From contig NZ_JARZAJ010000010.1 of NCBI RefSeq assembly GCF_029892105.1, positions 171,891 through 235,890 of the forward strand: 64,000 nucleotides of DNA, given 5' to 3'. The stretch's first letter is position 1; each line of letters starts with the position of its first letter. The DNA is from Kitasatospora sp. GP82. Its GTDB lineage: Bacteria; Actinomycetota; Actinomycetes; Streptomycetales; Streptomycetaceae. Below are positions 42,721-52,162 of the stretch, piece after piece. Under the pieces are notes generated by a model that did no database searches, was not told the DNA's origin, and was given only the letters and a program-made list of their open reading frames with translations. A program made the translations under genes and the position numbers.

Positions 42721-43731
42721 TTGAACACCCCGACCAAACTCGCCACCTTCGCGCTGGGGCTGGCGGCCACCCTCGGCGGGGCGGCCGGCATCGGCCACGC
42801 CGTCGGCCCGATCGGCAGCTCCGGCAGCACCGCAAGCTCCGGGATGCACCACGCCACCGCGACCGGATCGGCAGCCCACGGCGCCGACTCCGCCGCCGGG
42901 CACGGGAGTCACGACATGACCGGCAGCGGAACCGCGACCGAGGAAACACCCGGAGGACTGATGGTCTCGCAGCACGGCTACACCCTGGAGCCCGCCACTC
43001 GCAGCCTGACCGCCGGCGAGCCCCAGACCCTCTCCTTCGCCGTCCGCGGCCCGGACGGCAAGCCCGTCACCGACTACTCCCCCACCCACGAGAAGGACCT
43101 CCATCTCATCGTGGTGCGGCGGGACCTGACGAGCTTCCAGCACCTGCACCCGACCCGCGACGCAGCCGGCACCTGGAGCATCCCGCTGACCCTGCCGACC
43201 GCCGGTGAGTACCGGATGTTCACCGACTTCGCCCCGGCCGACGGCAAGGGGCTGACCCTCGGCGCCGACCTCCGGGCCGCCGGGAACTTCACCCCTCAGC
43301 CGCTTCCCGCCCCGGCCGCCAGCGTCGAGACCGACGGCTACACCGTCACCCTGGACGGCACCCTGGAGGCCGGCCGGACCTCGAAGCTGACCCTCACCGT
43401 CAGCAAGGACGGCAAGCCCGTCACCGACCTCCAGCCCTACCTCGCCGCGTACGGACACCTGGTGGCCCTGCGCTCCGGCGACCTCGCCTACCTGCATGTG
43501 CACCCGGACGGCAGCCCCGGCGACGGCCGCACCGCGCCCGGCCCCGGCATCACCTTCTACGCCACCGTGCCGAGCGCCGGGGACTACCGGCTCTTCCTCG
43601 ACTTCAAGCACGGCGACACCGTGCACACCGCCGCCTTCACCGCCCGTGCCGAGGCCGCTCCGGCCGGGTCCGCCACCGCCGGCCAGGGCGAGGCGACCGA
43701 CCACGGCGACCACGGCGACCACCAGCACTGA
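42721..43731 (+). CDS. Secreted His/Met-rich copper-associated protein
   Basis: This is a 336-residue protein with an N-terminal signal segment (LATFALGLAATLGGAAGIGH). A His/Met-rich stretch follows (MHHATATGSAAHGADSAAGH, then HGSHDMTG). The body has two similar beta-rich repeats (about 95-190 and 195-310), each with an HLHP/HVHP motif: SFQHLHPTRD and LAYLHVHPDG. The C-terminus is DHGDHGDHQH. This suggests exported copper binding or delivery. The family resembles uncharacterised actinobacterial proteins in copper operons. The start is a TTG at 42721 behind AAGGAG, 28 nt after csoR, so they are co-transcribed. Confidence 0.75.
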   Translation: MNTPTKLATFALGLAATLGGAAGIGHAVGPIGSSGSTASSGMHHATATGSAAHGADSAAGHGSHDMTGSGTATEETPGGLMVSQHGYTLEPATRSLTAGEPQTLSFAVRGPDGKPVTDYSPTHEKDLHLIVVRRDLTSFQHLHPTRDAAGTWSIPLTLPTAGEYRMFTDFAPADGKGLTLGADLRAAGNFTPQPLPAPAASVETDGYTVTLDGTLEAGRTSKLTLTVSKDGKPVTDLQPYLAAYGHLVALRSGDLAYLHVHPDGSPGDGRTAPGPGITFYATVPSAGDYRLFLDFKHGDTVHTAAFTARAEAAPAGSATAGQGEATDHGDHGDHQH

Positions 43732-43768
43732 CCGCACGTCACCCGAGTACCGGGTCGACAGCGGGTCG

Positions 43769-43786
43769 ATACCCCCTACCCGTACT
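43769..43786 (+). promoter_or_regulatory. Possible CsoR half-site upstream of copA
   Basis: ATACCCCCTACCCGTACT lies ~60-78 nt upstream of the copA start. It shares ATACCC and a TAC end with the csoR boxes but is not palindromic, so the match is weak. Confidence 0.3.
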
Positions 43787-43845
43787 CGGCCCGTACCACC
43801 CGCACCGCATAACGTGCCCGACAGCAGTAACCCCGAGGAGGGGTG

Positions 43846-46155
43846 ATGAGCTCCGCAACCCAAGACAGGACCCTGCCGGCCGGCAGTGAGCAGATCGAAC
43901 TCGAAATCGGCGGCATGACCTGCGCCTCGTGCGCCGCCCGGATCGAGAAGCGGCTGAACAAGATGGAGGGCGTCACCGCCACCGTCAACTACGCCACCGA
44001 GAAGGCGAAGGTCACCTACCTCGGTGCGATCGAGCCGCAGGCCCTGGTGGCCGAGGTGGAGAAGGCCGGCTACACCGCCGCTCTCCCCAGGCCCCCGGCC
44101 GCCGAGGGCGCGGAGCCGGCCGAGCCCGCCGAGGCCGACGACCCCACCCGGGCGCTGCGTCAGCGGCTGCTGATCTCGGCGGTACTGACCGTCCCGGTGA
44201 TAGCGATGGCGATGGTCCCGGCGCTGCAGTTCCAGTTCTGGCAGTGGCTCTCGCTCACCCTCGCCGCCCCGGTCGTCGCGTACGGCGCCTGGCCGTTCCA
44301 CCGCGCCGCGTGGACCAACCTCAGGCACGGCGCGGCGACCATGGACACCCTGATCTCGGTCGGCACGCTGGCCGCCATGGGCTGGTCGCTGTACGCGCTG
44401 TTCTGGGGCACCGCCGGTACGCCGGGCATGACGCACCCGTTCGAGCTGACCATCGGGCGCAGCGACGGCGCGGGCAACATCTACCTGGAGGCGGCCGCCG
44501 GAGTCACCACCTTCATCCTGGCGGGCCGCTACTTCGAGGTCCGCTCCAAGCGGCGGGCGGGCTCCGCGCTGCGAGCGCTGCTGGAGCTGGGCTCCAAGGA
44601 CGTCGCGGTGGTACGGGACGGGCGTGAGGAGCGCATCCCGATCGGGCAGCTGGCGGCAGACGACGTCTTCGTGGTCCGTCCCGGAGAGAAGGTGGCCACC
44701 GACGGTGTGATCATCGAGGGCACCTCGGCGATCGACGCCAGCATGCTGACCGGCGAGTCGGTACCGGTCGAGGTCTCCCCCGGCGACGCCGTGGTGGGCG
44801 CCACGGTCAACGCCGGTGGCCGACTGCTGGTACGAGCCGTCAAGGTCGGCGCGGACACCCAACTGGCCCAGATGGCACGCCTGGTGGAGGACGCGCAGAA
44901 CGGCAAGGCCGAGGTGCAGCGCCTCGCCGACAAGGTCTCCGGGATCTTCGTGCCGGTGGTCATCACACTGGCCGTCGCGACCCTCGGCTTCTGGCTGGGC
45001 ACGGGAGAGGGCTTCAGCTCGGCCTTCACGGCAGCCGTTGCGGTGCTGATCATCGCCTGCCCGTGCGCCCTCGGCCTGGCCACTCCGACCGCACTGATGG
45101 TCGGCACCGGGCGCGGCGCCCAGCTCGGCATCCTGATCAAGGGTCCGGAGGTGCTGGAGTCGACCAAGGGCGTGGACACCGTGGTGCTGGACAAGACCGG
45201 CACGGTGACGACCGGTCAGATGACCCTGGTCGAGGTCGTCCCGGCCGACGGCGAGGACACTGAGCAGATCCTGCGTCTGGCCGGTGCCCTGGAGGACGCC
45301 TCCGAGCACCCGATCGCCCAGGCGATCGCCAAGGGCGCGACCCAGCGGGTCGGCATCCTGCCGCAGGTCGAGGACTTCGCCAACATCGAGGGCCTGGGCG
45401 TGCAGGGCGTGGTGGCCGGCGACGGCACCAGCCACGCCGTTCTGGTCGGCCGCACCCGGCTGCTGGAGGAGTGGAGCCAGCACCTGAGCCCCGCACTTGA
45501 GCAGGCCAAGGCCGAGGCCGAGGCCAAGGGTCGTACGGCCGTCGCGGTCGGCTGGGACGGCCGGGCACGGGGCATCGTGGTGGTCGCCGACGCGGTCAAG
45601 CCCACCTCGGCCGCCGCCATCCGCCAGCTGCGCGACCTCGGGCTGCGTCCGGTCCTGCTGACCGGTGACAACGCCTCGGCGGCCCGCGCGGTGGCCGACG
45701 AGGTCGGCATCGAGGAGGTGATCGCCGAGGTGATGCCCGCCGACAAGGTGGACGTGGTCAAGCGCCTTCAGGCGGAGGGCCGCCGGGTGGCGATGGTCGG
45801 CGACGGCGTCAACGACGCGGCGGCCCTGGCCCAGGCCGACCTCGGGCTCGCGATGGGCACCGGGACGGACGCCGCGATCGAAGCGGCCGACCTGACCCTG
45901 GTCCGTGGCGACCTGCGGATCGCGGCGGACGCCATCCGGCTGGCCCGGCGCACCCTGGCCACCATCAAGAGCAACCTCTTCTGGGCCTTCGCCTACAACG
46001 TGGCCGCTCTCCCGCTGGCGGCCGCCGGGCTGCTCAACCCGATGATCGCCGGGGCGGCGATGGCGTTCTCCTCGGTGTTCGTCGTCTCCAACAGCCTGCG
46101 GCTGCGGCGCTTCGCCGCCCTCCCCGACAACCGCACCCCGGCACCGGCCGCCTGA
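43846..46155 (+). CDS. copA: Copper-exporting P1B-type ATPase
   Basis: This is a 769-residue Cu(I) P-type ATPase that pumps copper out of the cytoplasm. The N-terminal metal-binding domain has GMTCASC (C26, C29). The membrane copper site is C405-P-C407 in [17 protein letters not shown]. The phosphorylated Asp is D449 in DKTGT. The nucleotide domain has the HP motif (EHPIAQAIA) and the hinge [10 protein letters not shown]. The ATG at 43846 follows GAGGAGGGGTG; a GTG one codon upstream is less likely. It closes the csoR operon region. A hairpin terminator follows. No CopZ chaperone gene is seen next to it. Confidence 0.96.
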   Translation: MSSATQDRTLPAGSEQIELEIGGMTCASCAARIEKRLNKMEGVTATVNYATEKAKVTYLGAIEPQALVAEVEKAGYTAALPRPPAAEGAEPAEPAEADDPTRALRQRLLISAVLTVPVIAMAMVPALQFQFWQWLSLTLAAPVVAYGAWPFHRAAWTNLRHGAATMDTLISVGTLAAMGWSLYALFWGTAGTPGMTHPFELTIGRSDGAGNIYLEAAAGVTTFILAGRYFEVRSKRRAGSALRALLELGSKDVAVVRDGREERIPIGQLAADDVFVVRPGEKVATDGVIIEGTSAIDASMLTGESVPVEVSPGDAVVGATVNAGGRLLVRAVKVGADTQLAQMARLVEDAQNGKAEVQRLADKVSGIFVPVVITLAVATLGFWLGTGEGFSSAFTAAVAVLIIACPCALGLATPTALMVGTGRGAQLGILIKGPEVLESTKGVDTVVLDKTGTVTTGQMTLVEVVPADGEDTEQILRLAGALEDASEHPIAQAIAKGATQRVGILPQVEDFANIEGLGVQGVVAGDGTSHAVLVGRTRLLEEWSQHLSPALEQAKAEAEAKGRTAVAVGWDGRARGIVVVADAVKPTSAAAIRQLRDLGLRPVLLTGDNASAARAVADEVGIEEVIAEVMPADKVDVVKRLQAEGRRVAMVGDGVNDAAALAQADLGLAMGTGTDAAIEAADLTLVRGDLRIAADAIRLARRTLATIKSNLFWAFAYNVAALPLAAAGLLNPMIAGAAMAFSSVFVVSNSLRLRRFAALPDNRTPAPAA

Positions 46156-46188
46156 CGGACCGCCTGCCTCCACCCCGCCCCCAGCCCT

Positions 46189-46224
46189 GCGAGGCCGTCG
46201 GACCAGCCGGTCCGGCGGCCTCGC
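46189..46224 (+). terminator. Terminator of copA
   Basis: A 16-bp stem (GCGAGGCCGTCGGACC at 46189-46204 against 46209-46224, one wobble) has a 4-nt loop. It lies 34 nt after the copA stop. Confidence 0.85.
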
Positions 46225-46545
46225 GGCCGTCCGGGCAATGGCGTCCGGACGGCTCGCTGCGCCCGTACGGAAATGCAGCCGCGTCCTACCACATTCCTTA
46301 GTAATTTCGCAGAATCACCATCGGCCCGACATGGCGCAGAAACACTCGCGCCCGGCGCGGCACACCCGATCAGACTCGTCGGAACTGAATGGGAAATATT
46401 CCAACTTCATGACCGATCTTGATTTCCCTCAATAGAATGACTTGACTGGCTCCCGACGACCTGCCGGGCAACGACTACCCCTCCCTCGGGGTCGGCAGCC
46501 ACAGCCGTCGGCCCTCGGGCCACTGCGCCGACCAGGGGATGAGAG
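46225..46545. other. AT-richer non-coding gap before the GNAT gene
   Basis: These 321 bp contain an unusually AT-rich patch for this genome (about 46280-46450). It probably includes the GNAT promoter. No gene was recognised. Confidence 0.5.
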
Positions 46546-47112
46546 ATGGATCACAAGGTGGAGCTGAGAGCGGCTGCCGAGGACGAGGCCGCAGAGATCG
46601 CCGCCCTTCTCGCGCGCTCATGGCGGGAGAACTACGCCGAGCTGCTCGGCGGATACCGCACGGAGCGCCTGGTCGCAGAATACTGTCGGGTCGGGCGTAT
46701 TTCCGCCGAGATTGGCGCAGCCGGAGCCGGTGACGGCTGGCTCGGCTGGCTGGTCGCCCGCAGCGGCGGCGAACTCGCCGGAGCCGCTGCGGGCGGTATC
46801 ACCACGATCGGCTCGGGCGAGATCTACACACTCTGTACCGCTGCCGCGCACGGCCGCAGAGGCATCGCCACCGCTCTGATCGGCGCCGCGACGGAGCAGC
46901 AGCGGGCCCGTGGCGCCACCGAGCAGTGGGTCGGGCTGTACGGCCCCGAGGACCCGACCTTCGGCTTCTTCACCAAACACGGCTTCACGCCGGTCCAGCC
47001 CGCCGAGTCGACGGCCGGGCGGTCGGCGGCTCGGCCGGCCGAGCGGTCGGCCGATCCTGCGGAGTACAAGGACGGCGCCCCCGCGCTCGTACGCATCCGC
47101 CGCGCCGTCTGA
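46546..47112 (+). CDS. GNAT-family N-acetyltransferase
   Basis: This is a 188-residue acetyl-CoA-dependent acetyltransferase. The N-terminal helices contain EIAALLARSWRENYAELLGG. The acetyl-CoA motif A is near IYTLCTAAAHGRRGIATALIG (Q/R-x-x-G-x-G/A pattern as RRGIATA). The C-terminal strand reads WVGLYGPEDPTFGFFTKHGF, followed by an Arg/Ala-rich insertion (~30 residues) before the last strand. The insertion is unusual for the fold. The acceptor substrate is unknown. The ATG at 46546 follows AGGGGATGAG. It stands alone; a 19-bp hairpin ends the unit. Confidence 0.82.
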   Translation: MDHKVELRAAAEDEAAEIAALLARSWRENYAELLGGYRTERLVAEYCRVGRISAEIGAAGAGDGWLGWLVARSGGELAGAAAGGITTIGSGEIYTLCTAAAHGRRGIATALIGAATEQQRARGATEQWVGLYGPEDPTFGFFTKHGFTPVQPAESTAGRSAARPAERSADPAEYKDGAPALVRIRRAV

Positions 47113-47222
47113 GGGCCTTCGCCGGGCCGTACTTGGGCCGGTCACACACGCGTGCGTCCGGTGCGCTTCGATCAACTCGGCTGGTACCGGGAGACGTTGG
47201 GCCTTCGGTGCGCTGCGGGGCG

Positions 47223-47274
47223 GCGGGACGCCGACTCGGCATCGGCAGGAGCAGCTGCCGAGTCGGCGTCCCGC
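47223..47274. terminator. Long bidirectional terminator
   Basis: A 19-bp perfect stem (arms 47223-47241 and 47256-47274, core CGACTCGGCA) has a 14-nt loop. It lies between the GNAT stop and the stop of the convergent lipoprotein gene. Confidence 0.85.
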
Positions 47275-47380
47275 TGCCGTCCCTGCCTACTCGGCCGGTT
47301 CCGGCCTGCGCCGAACCAGTCCCCGCACAGTTCATGTCCCACACGGCAGCCAACACCGGCCGGAGAGGCCCCGGTTGCGA

Positions 47381-48196
47381 TCAGTGCAGGACGGGTGCGC
47401 TCATCCACATGTTCTCGCCGCAGACCGTCATCGGCACCCGCTTGCCGTGGGAGTCGGTCATCGGCAGCCCGGTGCCGACCTCGTGCGGAGCGGCGTGCGG
47501 GGGAAGGACCTGGGCCTGCGCCAGCGTGCCCGTCGAGAGGAAGCAGTAACCGCTCGTGTCCGGGACCTCGGCGTAGTGCAGGTCGACGACCACCGAACGC
47601 CCCGGGGCCAGCACCAGCCGCGACGGCACCGTCCTGGCGCCGACCGCGACCACCTCAGGCCCCTTGCCGACATGTACCCGGAACCCCGGGTAGCCGTCGA
47701 AGGCACAGGGCGAGCCGCCGGTGTTCACCGCCGTCAGCCGCGCCGGAGCCGGGTCTCCCGGGGTGGTCGCGGCCTGATCCAGGTGGATGAGGGTCCATCG
47801 CAGGTGCCCGGCAACACAGTTGGCGGCCGCCTTGTCCGAGGTCGGCAGAGCGGCCGACCCGGACGGGGACTGCACGCTCGTCGCCGACTGCGCCGGTGCC
47901 GCCGCCGGTGCCGCCGCCGATGCCGTGCCGGACGCGGCCAACGGGCTCGCCGGTACCCCGCTGCCCGTAGGGGCAGCCGTGCCGGCCGTCGAACCGGCGG
48001 ATGCGCTCACACCGGAAGCGGCTGTGCCGGAAGCCGATGTCGACACGGCGGCGGTGGCGGATCCGGTGGACGACGCCTGGCCGGCGGCCGAACCCGCCGC
48101 CGACGCCGACTGGCCGTCGTCGGCCGGCCCACAGCCGCTCACCGACAGCACCACACCCACCGCGACCGCCACACCTGTCGCCATGCGCTTGTTCAT
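47381..48196 (-). CDS. DUF4232 lipoprotein
   Basis: This is a 271-residue lipoprotein. The signal ends in lipobox LSVSGCGPA. A low-complexity Ala/Ser/Thr/Gly linker fills residues ~25-125. The DUF4232 domain follows: RWTLIHLDQAATTPGD, LTAVNTGGSPCAFDGYPGF and LVLAPGRSVVVDLHYAE. Four Cys in the domain could form two disulfides. The function of DUF4232 is not known; it is an extracellular beta-sandwich common in streptomycetes. The ATG at 48196 follows GGGGAGGA; a longer frame lacks a site. It stands alone, next to the poly-C tract and the sortase substrate. Confidence 0.85.
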   Translation of the reverse strand: MNKRMATGVAVAVGVVLSVSGCGPADDGQSASAAGSAAGQASSTGSATAAVSTSASGTAASGVSASAGSTAGTAAPTGSGVPASPLAASGTASAAAPAAAPAQSATSVQSPSGSAALPTSDKAAANCVAGHLRWTLIHLDQAATTPGDPAPARLTAVNTGGSPCAFDGYPGFRVHVGKGPEVVAVGARTVPSRLVLAPGRSVVVDLHYAEVPDTSGYCFLSTGTLAQAQVLPPHAAPHEVGTGLPMTDSHGKRVPMTVCGENMWMSAPVLH

Positions 48197-48398
48197 CGAG
48201 TCCTCCCCCTGAAGTCGTACCGGACGCCGCACCGGTCGTCGGCTCGGCCGTCCCCGCTCGGCCCGCTTCCCACGACCGACAGACAGCGAGCGCGGGAGAA
48301 ACGGTTGCACGGCGACCTGCCGCCGTCCTTCGAGCCCTGCGAGCCTAGAGGAAGCAACCCACCGTACCCGCCCCGGGCCAGCCCCCGGACATGTCGGC

Positions 48399-48555
48399 GG
48401 GGGGGGGGGGGGGGCCCGGGCCCCCCCCCCCCCCCCCCGCCCCCCCCCCCCCCCCGCCCCCCCCCCCCCCCCCCGCCCCCCCCCCGGCCCCCCCCCCCCC
48501 TGGGGGGGGGGGGCCCGCGCCCCCGCCCCCCCCCCGCCCCCCCCCCCCCCCCCCC
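48399..48555. repeat. Extreme poly-G/poly-C tract
   Basis: A run of 16 G is followed by CCCGGG, then by ~80 bases that are nearly all C with single G interruptions, a 12-G run and more poly-C up to 48555. Nothing else in the window is like it. It lies just past the stop of the minus-strand surface-protein gene, where a GC hairpin terminator would be expected. It is either a true structure-prone tract or a failed consensus over one. Frames through it (poly-Pro/poly-Gly) are not treated as genes. Confidence 0.9.
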
Positions 48556-48570
48556 GACCGTTCTTCGGCC

Positions 48571-49611
48571 TCAGCCCCGCATGAACCGCCGGAGCCCGAC
48601 CATGGATGCACCGAGGAGCACGAGGCTCATGGCGGCGAACGCCAGCGGCATCTGCTCCGACCCGGTCTCGGCCAGCTCCCCGTGGTGGTGGCGGCGGTGC
48701 GACTCGTGACCGAACGAGTGGTGACCGCTGCCTCCCTTCTGCTGGGCGTGCTGGTGGACCGTGACCTTGTTGCCCTCCTGACGCTGGCTGAGCTCGTTCT
48801 CGCTCAGCAGATTGTTCGCGCTCGAGTTCGCGCTGTTCTTGGTGGTCGAGTTACTGGTCGAGTTGGTGGTCGAGTTCGTGCTCGTGTTGCTGCTCGAGCT
48901 GGAGCTGTTGTTGGACAGCGCCGGCTGGCTGCCGTTCACGTTGGAAATCGAAGGATTGTTGTTCCCGGTGACCGTCACCGTGGGGTGGTTGTCGTTCACG
49001 ACGGTCAGCACGACGTTCGGGTTCGAGGTCGAGCTCGTCGCCTGAACCTGGGTCTGGTTCGAATTCGCGTCCTCAGCCTGGTTCGAGTTCGCGTTGGCGT
49101 CCTGGACCTGGTTCTGGTTCTGGTTCTGGTTCTGACCGGAACTCTGGCCCTGGCCCTGACCCTGCTCATTGCCGTTTTCGTTGCGGTGCTCATTGCCGTG
49201 CCCGTTACGGGGCTTACCGTTCGACGAGTCGTCCGGGTTGCCGTGCGCCCCTTGGCCGCAGCCACATGACTGCCCGCCACCGTCTCCTCGGGGGCTGTCC
49301 TGCGGGGCGCCGGCCGGCTATGCGTGCTCTCCGGGCGGAGCCATCGAGGCCGAGTCCTCGCCCCATGCCGGTGCAGCCTCGCCGCCTCTTTCAGGCATGA
49401 TGAATTCGAGGGCCCACGCGTTGCCGGTGCTGTTTCCGCCTCCGGCTTGGCCAAGGAGTGCGACCACCAAGGGGGAGCCACTCATCCCCCAGCCACTGGC
49501 CGTTACCTCCGAGGACCAGTCGCTGTAGGCATGCGCTGTGCTGCTGCCCAGCACGACCAAGGCGAGCGAGGTCAGTCCCGACACGACGAGACCGGCTGCG
49601 CGGGTCTTCAT
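48571..49611 (-). pseudogene. LAETG sortase-anchored surface protein interrupted by one in-frame TAG
   Basis: The ATG at 49611 behind GGGAG opens a signal peptide (SGLTSLALVVLGSSTAHA) and ~70 further residues, ending at TAG (49320-49318). Exactly in frame the coding pattern continues without a stop for 248 codons. It runs through CGCG, His/Gly and Gln/Asn repeats (GQGQGQSSGQNQNQ), an Asn/Ser/Thr-rich stalk and a cell-wall sorting signal: LAETG, then LAFAAMSLVLLGASMVGL and RRFMRG. LAxTG is the motif of streptomycete class E sortases. The C-terminal part alone (first start GTG 49011) has no export signal. So the whole is one gene with an amber codon, either a nonsense mutation, a sequencing error or readthrough. 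Confidence 0.75.
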
Positions 49612-50000
49612 AATGCTCCCAAGGTGATCGTCAAAACGGATTCCCTGTCTACAACAACGGTCGAATTCCTCGACGCGTACCACGCAGGCCGATCAACACA
49701 TCGGTCTGGTCATTGACCCGAACGGCCTTATCCAGACCGGAGCGCCGACATCTCAGGGCGCATTCACCTTTTTATATGCCTATCTTTGGCCAATGCACGA
49801 TCCGAGGCTTTCGAGAAACCTGCCCTGCGACCCCGGAGCCCATCGGGCCGGACAGTGGCGGCCACGCGCCAACGCGTGGACTCGCCGCACCGGTCACTGG
49901 TAGGGCGCAGCAGCTCCGGGGAGGATCGAGGCGACCCCGGGTGCTCTCGTGGCACCGACCGTTCGCGGCGGGGCAGTTGAGCACACCCCCTGGAGGAGCC
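49612..50000. other. Non-coding gap with divergent promoters
   Basis: These 389 bp separate the surface-protein gene from the divergent methyltransferase gene. There is an AT-rich patch near 49760-49800 (TTTTTATATGCC). No supported gene. Confidence 0.5.
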
Positions 50001-50927
50001 ATGGCCACGCGCAGCCTGCCCGGGTACGTTCCGATCGCGGCACCCGCCCACCGTGCACGCGACAACGGGCGGACCGCCGCCACCCGCTGGGCCCCCGGCC
50101 TGGAGTCGATGGAACCCCCCACCCCCCACACCACCTGGTTGCAGGACTTTCTGCTCAACCCGCACGCCGCCGATATCGTCGGCTACCTCAGAGCGGCCCG
50201 CAGCGCCGGTGGTCCGGTCCTCGACCTGGGCGCCGGGGCCGGACGGCTGACCGTCCCCTTCGCCCACCACGGCTTCAGGGTCGAGGCAGTGGACCGGGAC
50301 GCAGCCGGCCTGACCATGCTCCGCGAGTGGGCGGCCCGAGGCGGCCGCCGGACTGAACAGTCCGTCATCACCACCTGTACCGAGTTGAGCAGACTCCAAC
50401 TGGAGGGAACCTACGGCTTCGTGATGCTCGCCGGGGCGATGGTCGCGGCGCTCTCGCCGTGCGTCCGGGCGGCGCTTCTCGACGAGGTGACCGCCCACCT
50501 GCACCCCGGCGGGGCACTCGCCCTGGACTTCACCGCCCACCATCGGGCCGAGCTGCTCGGTGAGCCGGAGCGCAGCTGGACCTTCCGAGTGCCGAGATTC
50601 GACGGCATCGACGAGACGGCGTTCGCCCGACAGCGCTTCGAGCCCTCGACGATGCGCGAGGAAGTCCTCTTCCGTACAGAGCAGTTCGGGGCACAGGGTG
50701 TCCTGCGGCAGGAGTTCGGCACCAGCAAATGGATCGTGGACCCGGACGCGCTCGCCATCGAGCTACGGCAGGCGGGCCTGCGGATCCTGGCCCGCGACAG
50801 CCGTCCGCTCGACGCCCGTACCGACAGCGTCTTCCTCCTCTGCGAGCGCCGCGACACTCGACTTGACCGACGCCCCGTCGCCCGCCGACTCGACATAGTC
50901 CGACCCGAATCGTCGATCATGGCGTGA
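50001..50927 (+). CDS. Class I SAM-dependent methyltransferase
   Basis: This is a 308-residue methyltransferase. The SAM loop is PVLDLGAGAGRLTVPFAHHG (from residue ~72), followed by the acidic strand end EAVDRD. Post-motif regions HLHPGGALALDFTAHH and later WIVDPDALAIELRQAGLRIL are typical of small-molecule or peptide methyltransferases. The N-terminal ~45 residues are unusual and Pro-rich. The ATG at 50001 follows GGAGGAGCC. The bldA-type regulator gene follows by 104 bp on the same strand, so the two may be linked. No precursor peptide or other pathway enzyme is adjacent; the substrate is unknown. Confidence 0.82.
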   Translation: MATRSLPGYVPIAAPAHRARDNGRTAATRWAPGLESMEPPTPHTTWLQDFLLNPHAADIVGYLRAARSAGGPVLDLGAGAGRLTVPFAHHGFRVEAVDRDAAGLTMLREWAARGGRRTEQSVITTCTELSRLQLEGTYGFVMLAGAMVAALSPCVRAALLDEVTAHLHPGGALALDFTAHHRAELLGEPERSWTFRVPRFDGIDETAFARQRFEPSTMREEVLFRTEQFGAQGVLRQEFGTSKWIVDPDALAIELRQAGLRILARDSRPLDARTDSVFLLCERRDTRLDRRPVARRLDIVRPESSIMA

Positions 50928-51031
50928 TGCGAGTCACATTTGCCGCAATCGCCCCTCTCCGGCCATACCGCCCGTGAAACGATCTCGACGGGGAGTACGT
51001 AGGCAATTCAAACCGGGGATGGCGGTGTCGC

Positions 51032-52036
51032 GTGTCAAGGCCGACCGACGGCAAGTCTTCGGACCAGGCCCTGGCCGTCTACCAGGAGTTACGCAACCGG
51101 GGATCGTCCAACTACGGCGAGCTGACGGCTGAACTCGGCCTCTCCGACGCCGAGGCGCAGTCCTGCTGGGTCGAGCTCACCCAGCTGGGGCTGCTCGCCG
51201 AACCCGCGTCGGACGACAGTCCTGGCACCGTGGCCGTGGTCGACCCCGAGGTGGCCCTGCTGCGGACACTCGCCCAGGAACAGCGCGACATGCGCCAGCG
51301 CCAACTGCGCGCCGAGGACCGGTACGCCGCGATCGAGGACCTGGCCGGCCGCTACATGCGCGGCGGGGGCGCCACCCACGCCGAGGTCGAGGTCGAGGTC
51401 CTGACCAGCAGAAGACGCATCCAGCAGGCCCTGGAGGACCTGTCCGAGACCGTCAAGGACGAGAGCGCCTCGATGCACCCGGGAGCGCTCCCGATCGGCG
51501 AGTTCCTGGAACGGGGTCTGGCCCGCGACCGCCGCTTACTGGAGAGCGGTGCCCGGGTCCGCGCCATCTACCAGCAGCGCTTCGTCGCGGTGCCCGCCCT
51601 CGCCGAGTACTTCAGCCGCCAGGTCGAGCTGGGCGTCGAGGTCCGGCTGGCCCCGGTGGTCCCGCTGAACATGATCCTGAGCGACCGCCGCTTCGCCCTG
51701 CTCCCCATCGACCCCGACAATCACGCGGCCGGTGCCGTACTCGCCCGAGGCTCCGCCCTGGTCCGCTCGTACCTGGCGCTCTACGAGTACTGCTGGCAGA
51801 CCTCGTCCGCCTTCGGCCACACCGAACAGCGTCGCGGCGGCGAGCGCCTGACCGAGCAGCAGCACGCGGCGATCAGGATGCTGGCGGCGGGCATGAAGGA
51901 CGAGAAGATCGCCCGCTCGCTGGGCGTCTCGCTGCGCACGCTCAGCCGCCTGATGTCCGAGGTGATGCAGGAACTGGGCACCTCCAGCCGCTTCGAGGCC
52001 GGTGTACGGGCTGCCAGGCTCGGCTGGCTGGACTGA
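51032..52036 (+). CDS. LuxR-type HTH regulator with TrmB-like N-terminus, two TTA codons
   Basis: This is a 334-residue regulator. The N-terminal winged helix (VYQELRNRGSSNYGELTAE, LGLSDAEAQSCWVEL) resembles TrmB/MarR-like modules. A coiled segment (~75-150) leads to a PLD-like middle domain. The C-terminal LuxR HTH is TEQQHAAIRMLAAGMKDEKI, then ARSLGVSLRTLSRLMSEVM. This architecture is common among streptomycete regulators of specialised metabolism. Codons 20 (51089-51091) and 169 (51536-51538) are TTA, so translation should need the bldA tRNA. The start is the GTG at 51032. Targets are not shown; the methyltransferase gene upstream and the cluster to the right are candidates. Confidence 0.85.
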   Translation: MSRPTDGKSSDQALAVYQELRNRGSSNYGELTAELGLSDAEAQSCWVELTQLGLLAEPASDDSPGTVAVVDPEVALLRTLAQEQRDMRQRQLRAEDRYAAIEDLAGRYMRGGGATHAEVEVEVLTSRRRIQQALEDLSETVKDESASMHPGALPIGEFLERGLARDRRLLESGARVRAIYQQRFVAVPALAEYFSRQVELGVEVRLAPVVPLNMILSDRRFALLPIDPDNHAAGAVLARGSALVRSYLALYEYCWQTSSAFGHTEQRRGGERLTEQQHAAIRMLAAGMKDEKIARSLGVSLRTLSRLMSEVMQELGTSSRFEAGVRAARLGWLD

Positions 52037-52041
52037 GCCCG

Positions 52042-52067
52042 GCGCGGGGCCGTGGACGGCCCTGCGC
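52042..52067 (+). terminator. Terminator of the LuxR-type gene
   Basis: A 12-bp stem (GCGCGGGGCCGT at 52042-52053 against 52056-52067, one wobble) with a tight 2-nt turn begins 5 nt after the stop. Confidence 0.7.
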
Positions 52068-52105
52068 GGCCGGTCCCGGGAGTTTCGAACCGGCAAGAGG
52101 TACGC

Positions 52106-52130
52106 TTGGACCAAATCTTTGTTTGGACCA
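52106..52130 (+). promoter_or_regulatory. Fur-family box upstream of the Fur-like gene
   Basis: TTGGACCA occurs twice (52106-52113 and 52123-52130) around an AT-rich centre, 33-57 nt before the regulator ATG. The core TTGGAC is shared with the palindrome at 54239-54255, pointing to autoregulation and a shared regulator. Confidence 0.55.
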
Positions 52131-52162
52131 GAAGCGGCCCACCGACCCGATGGCGGACTCCC

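Noticed and set aside
42442..46173. 1243-codon open frame on the minus strand opposite csoR-copA
   Set aside because: It is the mirror of genes with clear CopA and CsoR motifs; long antisense frames are expected in DNA with this third-position GC. No family features or ribosome site.
48571..49011. Separate gene starting at GTG 49011
   Set aside because: It would lack an export signal although it ends in a sortase anchor, and coding character continues upstream in the same frame to the TAG.
48391..49269. Proline-rich plus-strand coding frame through the poly-C tract
   Set aside because: Its first part is homopolymer translation and the rest is antisense to the sorting-signal protein.
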